This document shows positions 9,861-24,567 of a stretch of 64,000 nucleotides of DNA, one piece after another. Position 1 is the stretch's first letter. Each line of letters starts with the position of its first letter. Under the pieces are notes generated by a model. It was given only the letters and a program-made list of their open reading frames with translations, had not been told where the DNA came from and did no database searches. The DNA is from Tubulanus polymorphus (Eukaryota; Nemertea; Palaeonemertea; Tubulaniformes; Tubulanidae): contig NC_134025.1 of the NCBI RefSeq assembly GCF_964204645.1, forward strand, positions 21,790,001-21,854,000, read 5' to 3'. Position numbers and translations under genes: made by a program.

Positions 9861-11521
9861 TCCAATTTTGATGTAATATTTGCAGACGCAAGTTTTCTCT
9901 ATTCTAGGACAATGGGGCCATTTGACTGGGACACGGACCAAGACACCATCTACATGTACCTTGAGATTGATATACTGCCACGCAATTTTAAAGTTTTAAG
10001 ACAAATGAAAACTTTTATATTGTGCCTGCAATTTTAAAGTTTAAAGCCAAATGAAAATTTTTATATTGTGCCTGCAATTTTAATGTTTAAAGCCAATGAA
10101 CATTTGTATATTGTGCCGGCCTGTTCGGACCTACTGTTGTTCTGTTTGTAATGGTTTCATTGACAGCGAATCTTGTATCCATAAAATCAATGGGGGTCAT
10201 CCCATGATACGCCTCACAATGCTGTGACGTCATTTTTGCTGTAGAATAGCCTGTTCACTCTGGGGCGTAGAAATAAACGATTAAAACCTGCTATATACAA
10301 ATTTGAAAGATTAGACACGTAATTTATTTATCAAGAATCAAATTAAACTTAAGTAAATGAAGAAATAACTAGAACAACCGATGCACAAAATAACAAAACC
10401 TCTCAACCAAGCACTTAACACCCCCCCCCCCCCCGGGTTCTACTCTTGAATTCTCTACTTTTTCAATTCACTTTTCTTCCTATTCCCCCTGTTTTAGTTA
10501 TTTCTTCACATCTGACAATGGTCTCTAGAGAGACTCCAAAACGTTGTGTCTTAATTCTTTTTGAATAAAATTGAAATTGAAGTTTAACAATGGGCTTTCT
10601 GAGATGGATCAAGGGCATGAGATATTTTACATACTCCATTTAATTGCATTAAAGTAGTTCGTAATTGTTTCTACCTCAGAATCCAGTTCCACTGTTCTGG
10701 ACATGTTTGTATAAACAATGAACCAGATATTTTACATACTCCATCCATTTAATCGCATTAAAGTAGTTCGTAATTGTTTCTACCTCAGAATCCAGTTCCA
10801 CTGTTCTGGACATGTTTGTATAAACAATGAACCAGCTTAATTCGTATCTTTTTTCTACGCACTAGACATACGGATTATTGTTAATTCGTATGGTCTTAGT
10901 TATGAATAATTCGTAGAATTAACGATTCCGTTAATTCGTAGAAACTACGCATAATAACCAGATAAAAATTCTTTCCTCTTGCATTAGAACAAACGCTGCG
11001 GCCACGCCCATTCACTGTTCACTGACAAGTAATTGATAAGTTTGCTTATCACTGCCAGGAGGCAGAACAATGGGATAAGAATTACGCGTCGTATTTTCTT
11101 TTGTTTTCAAGAAAAGGGACCGTGTATATGGCTAAGATTTAAGAATTACGAAATGTGAATTGGCCGATGGAAATTAAAGGAACAAACGAAAAATCGGGAC
11201 CTTTCATTTTTATACGAATTAACCGTCGACGAATTGTCGAGTTTGTGTAAAGTTGACAAATATTGACGGGTTTTCTTTTATCATGGGACTTTATTTTGTA
11301 TGAGCTGTTGTGATCGGGTTATTTGAAATAAATAAGATATTTTCTCTGTTGTTCCATTTATGATTACAGACGCCAGCAGTTTCATACACTTTGCGTCGCG
11401 TATGATAAACCTTACGTACCTACATCCCATTGGTTCGGTTTCATATAAATGATTTATTCAAACAATATTCATTGATCAGGCAAATTAATCGGGTAAAGTC
11501 TTTAAAAGAAACTAAGCCCGG
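9861..11521. other. Intergenic, repeats only
   Basis: No coding exon supported. The stretch holds a poly-C run near 10421-10435, a motif ending gagactccaaaacgttgtgt with a nearby aataaaa (10515-10570) that resembles a retroelement 3' end, and a 105-bp tandem duplication. Confidence 0.5.
10621..10834. repeat. Tandem duplication, about 105 bp
   Basis: The segment from gatattttacatactccatt to gtataaacaatgaaccag is present twice in a row, the second copy starting near 10725. The copies are almost identical except for an extra ccat in the second, pointing to a recent event. Confidence 0.9.
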
Positions 11522-11669
11522 GGTATGGAACACCATCCTAAAACTCTACATCGCATTTTTTGCAACCAAACTTGCGAGTTGGTTGTATAAGATTGAAAGT
11601 TGGTCGTAAAATTCGAGTACGTTGTCAAAATGCGATGTAGAGTTTTTGCTAGGATGACGTTCCATACCA
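11522..11669. mobile_element. Foldback MITE
   Basis: Arms of about 43 bp are inverted around a spacer of roughly 60 bp. The left arm begins ggtatggaacaccatccta and the right arm ends taggatgacgttccatacc; both contain actctacatcgcatttt. It has no coding capacity. Confidence 0.75.
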
Positions 11670-11871
11670 ATTCCAACAATTGCGTTAGAACATATTTTGT
11701 TTTGAAGAAAAAATCCGTAGTATAAAATTGTAGTATCCGTAGTATCAAAGTATAAGATTGTGAAAGAAGAAAACAACAATAACAACAAACAGACAAAAAA
11801 CAGAAATGTTTGACACAAAGATGTGCACTAACAGAAAAATAATAAAAGGAGAGAGAAGTAATACGATGTCT

Positions 11872-14332
<2,461 letters not shown>

Positions 14333-16319
14333 ATGGCAGAAGCTCGTGCAGCTGCGACGGTCACAGTAAATTCCGCTTCAACTCAAGGTAGTCTCAACAG
14401 AAGCGCACTCGCGGCTTCGCCTCCGCTTATGGAAACTAACTCGTCTAGAGCCGATTACGAACAAAAAGCTCAAATAACTGCCGTGAAGATAAGTCCGAAA
14501 CAGGTAAGTAAAAATGAGTAGTACTTTCACCCTGATATACATCTAATCAATATAAGTCATACATTTGATATCGAAATATTAATGCTTGTATCTTACTGAA
14601 ATACTATGTTTGGGAGCATTATTGATTACTTTAATGAATTATTTCCATCACGTGGCATTCCTAAGGCGAGACATGCGTTGAAGGAAAATTATGAAGATCC
14701 CGTCAGTAATAGAGAAAACTGGTGGCGTTGTACTATCAGAGTACGTATAATCAATCATCTTTTTGTTTTAACGAAAATAAGAAATTAAGATCGTTCTTCA
14801 TAGGCCCTATAGTTGACATCAAAATACTACGGCGTTATTCTTTAGGAAACGCCAGTCCCGGGAGCTTACGAGGTCCAGGATTTCATCACGCTCTACAATA
14901 AGAACCCGATAAAACAATCGTACAGATTCAAATCAGACGGCCGAAGACGTGACCCCAACCCACACGGCAAAGGGGCGACCTTGTTACCGGGAGCTTATAA
15001 CAGAAAAGATTTCATAGAAGAGTAAGTTGTTAATCCGTTAATCCGTCATAGCTGTTGTCCGTAAATATATCGATTATAATGTTATCGTGCATGGATTTCT
15101 TTTAAAGATTGGAGACTCTGCCGCTGACGTACAACTTCAAATCCACTGGTCGAAAAGGAAAAGATTTGCTGAACAGAGGGATCAAAGATAAGGTCTATAG
15201 GCATTTAACATTTATTTCAGAAAAAACCAAATCAATTTACTTTTACCTATTTAAGTTAAACAAGAAAGTTCTTGGGCGGATCCAGACAAGAGCACAATGA
15301 GGCACGTGCTCCCGTCGCAATTCGACCGTACCCTTTTGTAAATGCAATGGAAATATTTTTCAAGACGATATTCTTCTTTCTCTGCCCGAAACCCATAGTT
15401 TAGTTTAGTTTAGTTTATTGCTCCAAAAAAGATATACAATTTTTCCGAGCATAACAAAATAGTATGAATAGTATAAATATAAAAGCTGGCAAATTTATAC
15501 ATATTAATAGCCCTAGCCCTAAGGACAGCAGTCCGCAGCGCGAGACTATTCACATAATATCCATCAAGCGCCTTAGAAATCGTATGGAAAGGCAATCAGT
15601 TTAAAGATTCTCTATTCCAGGATATCAACGTAAGCCCGAATAAGTATCCGATAGAAAACTATCTTTCAATGACAGCAGAGCGACTCCCTTCAAAGTAAGT
15701 AAACCTAATAAGATGTATATATTTTTTCTTCAATATGGTCACCTCGCCTGTGGTCAGTAAAAATTGTATTTGTACCTAATAACTATTTTCCATCTTTATT
15801 AAGGCATATGGTCTTTAAATCACAACAACAAAGGTTTCCAACTATATATTTCCGCCCAGTAAGTCTCAGTGTGTATTTATTTATTAACAGTTACAATTGA
15901 TTATCTTTCTAATCTAATTGTTTCGATATTTTTCATCGCTACACAGAAAGACGGGCCACCTCCTGGAGCGTATGAACCTAGAATAACGATAGGATCACGT
16001 TGTGTATCGTCAAGTTTCAAGTCTAAAACGCCCAGGTTTCGATCGCCCAATACGGTAAGCTTCCTGATGCAAGAAAAGGAAGCCAAAATTCTCGTCAGAA
16101 GTTGTGTGAAATTGCTGCTCTTTGTACGGATTTCAAAAATCTTACGCAGGAGCATAGATAGTTAGAACCAAATGCGCATACATTATCTAAACATTTTTTT
16201 TTCAGAAAGTTCCAGGTCCAGGAACTTACGAGAAAACCAATCATGTACCGATGCCAAATACTATTGCAAAGATGGGACGTCAGCACGGCCTCTTTTTTAG
16301 TAGCGCATTTGAAACCTAA
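14333..16319 (+). CDS. STPG4: Sperm-tail PG-rich repeat protein, STPG4-like
   Basis: Eight coding exons, 14333-14503, 14666-14740, 14846-15021, 15108-15192, 15621-15694, 15804-15858, 15947-16054 and 16206-16319, join in frame to 285 residues. PG-rich repeat motifs are clear: ETPVPGAYEV, LLPGAYNRKDF, DGPPPGAYEP and VPGPGTYEKT, each with following FKS-type segments (YRFKSDGRRR, YNFKSTGRK, SSFKSKTPRF). NRENWWRCTIR before the first repeat, QQRFPTIYFRP and the C-terminal TIAKMGRQHGLFF match my recollection of human STPG4. Vertebrate STPG4 (GSE) has been linked to maternal chromatin and germ-line DNA demethylation, while the repeat family is typical of ciliary and sperm axoneme proteins; the role here is open. 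The exon 4 donor (AAG|gtctat) is weak but keeps the frame. Confidence 0.85.
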
Positions 16320-16440
16320 CGTAGTTTGAACTAAGATTTCTCAGTATAGGTCATGTGTATATTCACATTGTTTTGCGTCCGTCACTTTGAATTGATTGTT
16401 GCACTTTTTTCATACACGGGATATATGCTATCATGGTTTG

Positions 16441-16456
16441 AATAAATGTAAATAAA
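16441..16456 (+). terminator. Polyadenylation signals of the STPG4-like gene
   Basis: Two AATAAA hexamers at 16441-16446 and 16451-16456, about 120 bases after the TAA stop, are the likely 3' end signals. Confidence 0.65.
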
Positions 16457-16832
16457 GTTTGTTTTGGTTTTTAAATCTTCTTAGTCCCCCTCTGAAAAAT
16501 TGTCTTTACACGTCTCTTGTTCTGTTAGCAGTGAATTGTTAGTTCGCAATTACGTCAAATCCTCAAATCCAACTCATGAAATAAATAACATTCTATTGAT
16601 AGATACTTGACCACAGAAAAACAGAGAATAACTGATATTTCGATAGTTTATAGCTTTATTTTTGTCTTCGTTTTTTGGGAATAAATACACTGCATCTCAC
16701 ACTATTCATACTTCATTTCAACTATATACATTATGTACAAATAAGCAACTAACATTTCAACAACTAAAATCACAGATAACTTGATTACTTAGACACCACA
16801 GGCATACTTTTATTTGTAAGGCAACAAAAAAC

Positions 16833-17025
16833 TTGATACCTCGTTTCTCTTGATCGGCCGGGTCACTTTTGTAAACTGCGATAAAATTCGTTATCAGTTC
16901 ATTTCTATAGCTGCCGGGTCTGGTTAGCCTGATCATGACGTTTTAAAAAGAAATGTACAGGGAAGATACGCGGCCAGCCTGGTCCAACTTTTCTAGCTCA
17001 GCCGAAAGGAAAAACGAGGTATCAA
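16833..17025. mobile_element. MITE with TTGATACCTCGTTTC termini (copy 1)
   Basis: Ends are inverted: TTGATACCTCGTTTCTC at the left and GAAAaACGAGGTATCAA at the right, around about 160 bp. A second copy sits at 49780-49959 and shares the internal block tcagttcatttctatagctg. No coding capacity. Confidence 0.8.
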
Positions 17026-17110
17026 TTATTGTTTCGCTTAAACTCTAAAACATATAGTAGACTTCGCTTAAGTCAGATCCGATCAACTCAGATAACCGTT
17101 AAACTATGCA

Positions 17111-17239
17111 GGGCTCAGTTGCTCAAAAGTTGGTTAAAGATGACCGGCGGATGAATACCATAGTAACAATGAACTTTTAATTGTCACTATGCCAACTATC
17201 CACTGGTTAACTCTAACCAACTTTTGAGCAACTGGCCCC
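17111..17239. mobile_element. MITE with GGGCTCAGTTGCTCAAAAG termini
   Basis: Arms of about 40 bp (gttgctcaaaagttggttaa versus taaccaacttttgagcaac) flank a short centre. It lies downstream of the TTC7 stop codon, possibly within its 3' UTR. Confidence 0.75.
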
Positions 17240-17270
17240 AGGATGTTAGTTGGAATGATTTTGTTACACT

Positions 17271-17276
17271 TTATTT
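17271..17276 (-). terminator. Candidate TTC7 polyadenylation signal
   Basis: AATAAA on the minus strand, about 520 bases past the TTC7 stop codon. Another AATAAA lies on the minus strand near 16650, so the real site is uncertain. Confidence 0.4.
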
Positions 17277-17426
17277 AGAAATCATACTTAATATATAACT
17301 CTGATTAATATGTAACACTTAGTCGGGGACAAATTTTCACAGTCCAAAAAGGTCGAAATTTAGCGCAGTCTAAGGCACCTCAGTGGCAGTGATTAACTGA
17401 CCAGAAATCAGTTTGTTAATAACGAA

Positions 17427-17604
17427 TAGTCAACCCCCGATAAACCGGCAACATCGGTACAAAACGATTTTGGCGGTATAGAGAGTAAGGCGGTATATTG
17501 GGGGTGTTTTACTATGTACTTGTAGTGAGATGTACGTTGAGAAAACCTTGCGGCAGGCGGGGTGGCAGTAAATGGGAGGCCGGTATATCGGCGGGTTGAC
17601 TGTA
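17427..17604. mobile_element. Short TIR element, pogo/Tigger-like ends
   Basis: The left end reads AGTCAACCCCCGATAAACCGG and the right end CCGGTATATCGGCGGGTTGACT, next to TA. Ends of the type CAGTCAACCC next to TA resemble pogo/Tigger DNA transposons; the assignment is inference. Internal sequence is non-coding. Confidence 0.6.
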
Positions 17605-17798
17605 TCTATATCTAGAGATTAATCAAATTTTCTCCTATGGATCGATGGAATTCTGGTGGCTTGCCAAATAAACTTTTTTGACTAGAGATATAACAATTCC
17701 ATAAAGGCAGGAACGAGCTTCGTATACATCATAATCTAACACGAAAAAATAATGATATGTTTTCTCGATACACAGTTTCTATGGAGATTAACGAATTG

Positions 17799-20700
17799 TT
17801 ACTGCATAAGTCGTGGAATCACTTGGAATGGGACTATCGGATCGGTAGCCTCTAAGTCGACAGCAGTAAAAAGACACTCCGATGACGCGTCTCCTTCCCC
17901 TAATGTCTGTAGCACCTCACCCAAACAGTTCCTGAAAACAGGAAATGAAATTTCAAGTATTACAATGATACCTGCATTCTGGTTCACAAAAATGATTAAA
18001 ATCGATTAAACATGAAATAAATAGAGAGGGATCAATCTGAAATAGGGCTCTAGAAATCAGTTTCCATGGCATTTTTAGTACCACTTGGCAACTATGCTAG
18101 ATTGATTAAATAGGTCCTAAGGATCATCTATAGAGCGGGTGCCACTTTTTTCATCACTGCCCCCGGGGGCCAAATAGGCCTGGACCCCCAAAATTATGAC
18201 TTTCAAAATCAAAACTTCTATGTGCCATTGTATGCCAGCGTTTTAAGATGCAGTCTACACTGACTGGTTACTTTTTTCTGGCATTAAAACAGACAGCTAT
18301 GCAACGACTAGTGCAGGTTGGCCAATTTTATTCCCCGACTATTCCCAAACATGCAAGTTGTTTTTCCCTGACTGATCTATTAAGAATTCAATCAATTCAC
18401 ACGGTCAAATAAAATTAAGACATAGATGGAAACAAAAATTTCCCTGCATTTTTCGAAGACTCACCATGACTGGCTCGAAGTTGGGTCAATATTGACGGCA
18501 TCGCGTAGTACCTTTTCGGCCAGGCGATTCTGGCCTAAATGGTGTAAAACTATTCCAAGGTGTTGGAGACTTTTGATGTTTCCGGGATTTATTGAAACGG
18601 CGTTATCGTAACATTTCTTCGCTTCGTGGTACTCCATCCGATGCTCGTGTATACGTCCTTTCTGTAAATAAAGCCACAAAACGAGTCTTGAACTAGTCCG
18701 CTAGTTTTCGGCTGAAACTGGGATTGAGCACTATCAGGGAAGAAAAGGACAATTAACCAAGAAACTTTGCCGCCACCAAGGATTCCAATTTATTATCTTT
18801 TAACTCTTGTCCAATCCTTACGAATTTCCTTTTGCATATACTTAAGATAAATGTATGAGTCAACAATAGAACACAAGGAGATGAACAGTTACTGTAAACC
18901 CGAGAACAGTCCTTGATAGGTCATTTCATAAATAATCTACGAATATCTAGTTACCATGAAAGCCACTTGATGGTTCAGCGGGAATATGCTGCTAGCCTCT
19001 TTTACACATGCCATTGCCTCGGTGTCATTATTGACAGTCAAATAAAGTTCGGCTGAAAAAAAAAGATTTACATAACAGATTAAGAGGACTACAGTTTCCA
19101 GTTTAAAACAGCAAAATTCAATGTTCTGATAGGAAATACAGGTAAAATATCCAGTATTTCATGTCACTCAATTAAATGATGAATTCAATATCTGTATTTA
19201 CCCATATTGATTGTACACACATGCACTATACAATTCCCTTATCACTTACCAAGGTGCAACCAGATCTGCGCTTGGAGACTCCACGCCTGGCTGGGACCTT
19301 GTCTCGGTTGAATGCTATTATTCATCGACGAAGCAACCTCGGATAAAGCTTGCTCGACACGCGACGCAGCTATAGATTCAGCCCTCACCGATCCTGAATG
19401 AACAAAAAATATCATTTAAGTCATGTTTATCGTCAATATCTAGATATTTTCTAGCAGCCATCCAGAAATAATCTCCAGCATTCATAAATACATCACAAAT
19501 CAATATTCCCGTATTTGATTAAGGTCGAATCAGGAGTGATTCAGAGGTAGTAACACTAGTTCTCATAAAGAGTGACTCCAGTCAAATCCAGATTACATAT
19601 GAGCGAATAGGTCCTGTGCTCGAGACAGATTGCAAATCATAAATTGCTAAAAACAACGTTTTTTGAAATAGTTCGATTAAGAACCCCGTTAAAAACAACA
19701 GTTACGAATTTCGTCGGATGGTTCAACATTGAGGTTCACTGATAAACTGTGAAACTTTACAAATCTACACCCCTGCTGAAGATCTAGGGAATCAGTGCCG
19801 TAAAATCCAAGGTTTAAGAATCGACCAAAAGTGCAGAAGAAATAAAATGAAAGGATATAACAACATCTGCATCGTAGAAATCAACTGGCAAATTAAATGC
19901 AAAAGATAACTTTCGATCCAAACCTTTACCATCAAACCTCACCAATAAAAAGCACGTATCACCTTTTATTCCAAAAGAAAAGGCTTCAAAAATGTTAAAA
20001 ATGAAATGATTCATAAAATATCCGTATCCAGAAAATGAAAAGATGAATGAAATAATGCCGACGATGTATTCACCATCAAATACATGCAACCAATCCCATC
20101 TTTTAATTACCGTTAACCTTGTGTATTTCAACGAAATAGATATAGTAGAATTCTGCGTATTTGCACATAGCGCACTATATACCGGAGCTAGGCATTTATT
20201 AACCCTTTCAGTGCTGACTAATCATTACCCGAAAGTGCTGGAGATTATTTGAAAATCAAAAAAATTCCACCCCAGTCAAATTACATCCATACTGCTGCTA
20301 TAGGGGATCTACACTGTGGCGTGCCGTATCCTTAGTTACTAGTATTGCACTATGTTTGACTATGTCGGACAGGTGCTGCTATCTTTTGACAATAGAGATG
20401 AAAACTAATATTCATAATATTAATGCACCGCATCAGTGAAGTCTGTCATCAATTTATACACCGCACTGCGGTGTAGACACACTGAAAGGGTTAACGAAGA
20501 AGCGAAAATGAAGAGCGCTACCGTACAGCAGACACCGAACTGCCTGTTACTAAATGCACGCAATTTGAAATTCTTTTTGCAATATTGTCCTCTGGTAACC
20601 TAACTTTGCGTATGCGAGTCTACTAGAGGTTATGCGTGCGTTCATGAAATATTTGCTACCGACCGAGAGCAAGCGGTCAACCAAAACAAAAAGTCAAAGT

Positions 20701-23700
20701 TGACATCCAATATTAGGGGCTTTATGTAAACAATTCGTGATGACGCCTGTGCATAACCTCTATCAGCAATACGCGAACATCATTGAAAGAACCTAGCTAG
20801 GCCACTACTTCATAAGCGACGTTCTCAGTTAGTACCATATACACTACCTGCACGAAGAAAGGTTTCATCGGGTACGCACAATCTGACTGCAACATAGACA
20901 TCAACATTATTGCTAGGTACAACCCTTTTCACATATGCTGGGTTAATGGTTAATTAGGAGGTTAAAGCTAATAAATCATGATTATGCGTTTGAACGTTTT
21001 TGTTGCCCAACTGAACCAGACGGTCATCAGGTTTTAGTAGATTGCAATTATCAAGCTCGAGCAGATGAACATGAAACCTACCGGAATCGCGGTCACTCAT
21101 TTCGGCTAACTGTAATTGCGCTAGCGTCCGTTTATCGGCGGTGACTCTGTCAATAAGGCCAGTTCCTCTCTGTTCACTGCGAATCAAACCAGAAAGAAAC
21201 ACAATAGCTCTTAATAAAAGTTGCTTACAAATTCGTACGAACTTCAACAGATCAACTGCTAGCTATCTACTTGCTTCCTTGATGAAGAAATACCAAAAAA
21301 GTAAATCGGGTATTAAGATGACTGCTTTTATAAATTTCAAAGACAACTTCTAATTCAATAGTGAATAGACTGAATTTATGAATAGCTCATTACAGAAGCC
21401 ATATTGCAATAACTAATTAAGATGATTTTTCATAACACTATGGAAGGACAGACAGAACGGCTAGACGTAAAATTACATAAACATATACATGTACTTACAA
21501 TTCCGGACTCGGTTGGTAATACTGCTTCCATATGTAAAGCATGTGCTTACAAGTCATCAAAGCTTCGTCAGTTCCGAGGCAGATCTGTTCAAGTTTCGAT
21601 TTCGTTAACATTAAACTGAAACCAGAAAGAAACAATGTCTCAAAAATGCGCTACGATTTTTAATTTCTCAGAAGTTTCCCTACAGAGTTCTTGCACGCAA
21701 TGTCGAAGTTTGTTTCCCAACCAGTGCAGGAGAGTTGCTACTCATTAACGACACAGGGAATTTACAAACTTTAAACACAAAATGGTTTAACTCATAAATC
21801 AACTCAATTTCTTCATTTATTCAATTTATCTAAATCAATTTTGGAGTTACCATAATCTTTTTGTGAAACTGGGCCCAGAGATTTTATTCACGAACATTTC
21901 CATTAAACTTCGTTAACGTACCTCAGATTATCCGGATATTCATCTAAAGCGGCCTCGATCAACACCAAAGCTTCGTCGCAATGTTTCTGAGCCGATAATA
22001 GCAGCGATAATAAGTGCAACGAATGTACGTGGTCGTATTTCAATTTCAACGCTTGTCTTACGTATTTTATCGCCTCAGGGATCTGAAACGAGAAATACAT
22101 ACAGTACACAGACTTAAGAAGGATTGACTTGAACACAACTGGGCTCAGAGCGTTATTGGACTGCCAGATATGAAGTAACGCTTGTTAGCGGGAAATGGGA
22201 GGAACTTTTACAGGAGTACAATGATAGTAATCTTACGTACCTTCCTGAAAATAGCCAACTGTAATGCCAGATGTAATAAGGCAACGTGGTCATTATTATC
22301 TAACTTGTGAGCTCTGAAATTGTTAAAAATAATGAGACTTTTAACTAAACGTGTGCCACCAGATTTGAACACATATCATAGTTAAGCAGAGTCCGAAGAA
22401 CCGGTATGCGATTTCTGCGGTAGACAGGTTGGAAATTCTGATTTTGAATGATTTGAAAATATTTTCTGAGCAATAAGTGCGAGGAGATACTCTGAGGCAA
22501 ACGGAACCAAGGCACAAAGGTACTGTATATACAATAAGCCATGCTTCACATTCACAATTTTGGAACGTTTAGACCAGAAATGAAAAGCCCGATTCACCAA
22601 GCCTTAACAATGGGCATGTAATACCAAAATGTGTCCATGATTCCAACATGTACTGGTACTTAATTATTTCTTAGTTACTACTTACTTTGAGTAATTGGTT
22701 AAAGCTTTTTTCTGTAATTCTTGTCGGTTTCCGCGAACTTTTGCCTCAAACGCCTTCAAAGCGTATCCGATTCCCAAAGCGACATAACCACGTGCTGCCA
22801 TCGGTTGGTTATCCCCGAGCTCAACCACTTTTTTTGCGCATGCAATTCCCTTATCCAGCTCCAAGTAAATCAAAATTGAACTTATTACTAAGGGATGAAC
22901 TAGACAATCACATTTTGGCAATAGAATTTTCTATTTAACAAATGTGTCATCTATTAAATCAAGGTGTCAATAAACTTTCGAGTTCTCTTTAACTGATATA
23001 ACCTATCGGATAATACTGATCTAGTTTTTACTAACGTGTTATAATTCTAGGGGAAAAAAACTATCATTATTATCATTACGATAATCCATCCTTTGTTTAC
23101 TTACAATATGTAAATGATAGTAGCAGATTTGTGCCATTTGAAGGAGAATTATTGAATTTTCAGGCTGCAAACCATGACACTCCTCTAACACTAACAAAGC
23201 CCGAGCGTACTGTGAAAAGAAAAATCAAGTCATACCCGGGAAAATTCGCAAAATGTGCATGCTCTAGAGAGAAATTGTGCTGGATCACTCTTACTTTTTC
23301 TGAGCAGATTAGCGACAATGCAAACTGATACCAGACGTGGAAGTCAGCAAATGAGAATTTCATAGCCCTTTCAAATGTCTGAAATCGAACAAAGAATCGA
23401 TCATCAGACCCCTCCATGAAATATTCAAAAATTCAATTCATTTCTTTTCAAGGTATCTGAAATCTGATCAAACCAATTTGACTGTAAAATAGGTTAGACT
23501 GTGTGAAATGTAGAATATGATTTTTATTTTGGATCTTTCATTAAAACAGGCTCGCCGCAAATTTCATCATTGTTTACTTATAAAACATATAATATCCAAC
23601 TTACTTCAGATAACAAGTCAGTTTGTGCCCTTCGTACGAGTGAAATGGTCAACAGATCGTAAATTGCAGCTGCTCTTGACGCGGTGTGTTCTCGCGCCTC

Positions 23701-24531
23701 TTGATATTCCGGCGATCGCGTCAAGATTGCTTCTCGGTTAGCCTAAAGTACAGATCATCGATAATCAGCGATAAAATCACGTATACGTATCATCCTAGAT
23801 CTGAATAAAATCTTTCGACCATTGTTCATTAACAAGCTACTTATTTGGGTCCAACAATTTTTGGCTGAGACAAATTCTGGGCGTATAGAATAAACACCGT
23901 TTCCATTTACAAATTGCATGAAATTTCTTACGAGGCGAATAGTAATTCATAACCATTTTTTCTTTCTTTTGCTACTTATGTATATTAGCTTCATCAGGTG
24001 TATGAGTATATAGACAATGGAATGAACAGTATTAATTGGCAGAGTGCTCTTGTTTTTTCATCGACTACACTCATTCATCCTATGAAGCCACTATTCACTA
24101 ATGGCGAAAGCTCGTGCAACAAATGAAGTAGTTAACCTATAAAGTACTGTTCGTCTCATTGTATTTATGCTACACTAGGTCAACACAGCCCCTCTACGAA
24201 TCTTCTCATGAAATTTCTTTAACACAGAATGGTTAGAATCATTCTCGGATGCCATACATACCATGCATTCAGCAATAAGAAGCAACAAAATGGTTTCCTC
24301 ATTTTCATCCTTGGGCAAGAACAACCTGCAATTATACCAAAATAATGGTTAATGGTTAATAGTTATCTGCATCTTGATAATGACCCCAAATCAGAGTATA
24401 TGTATATAAACTAGGGGTCCAGGGACACCATGCCCCCGCTTGGGAAGAGGTTCGAAATGTTCAACAATCTGACAATAACAATATTCAATACCCCCTACGT
24501 ACGTACGTACGTACATACATACATACAAACA

Positions 24532-24567
<36 letters not shown>

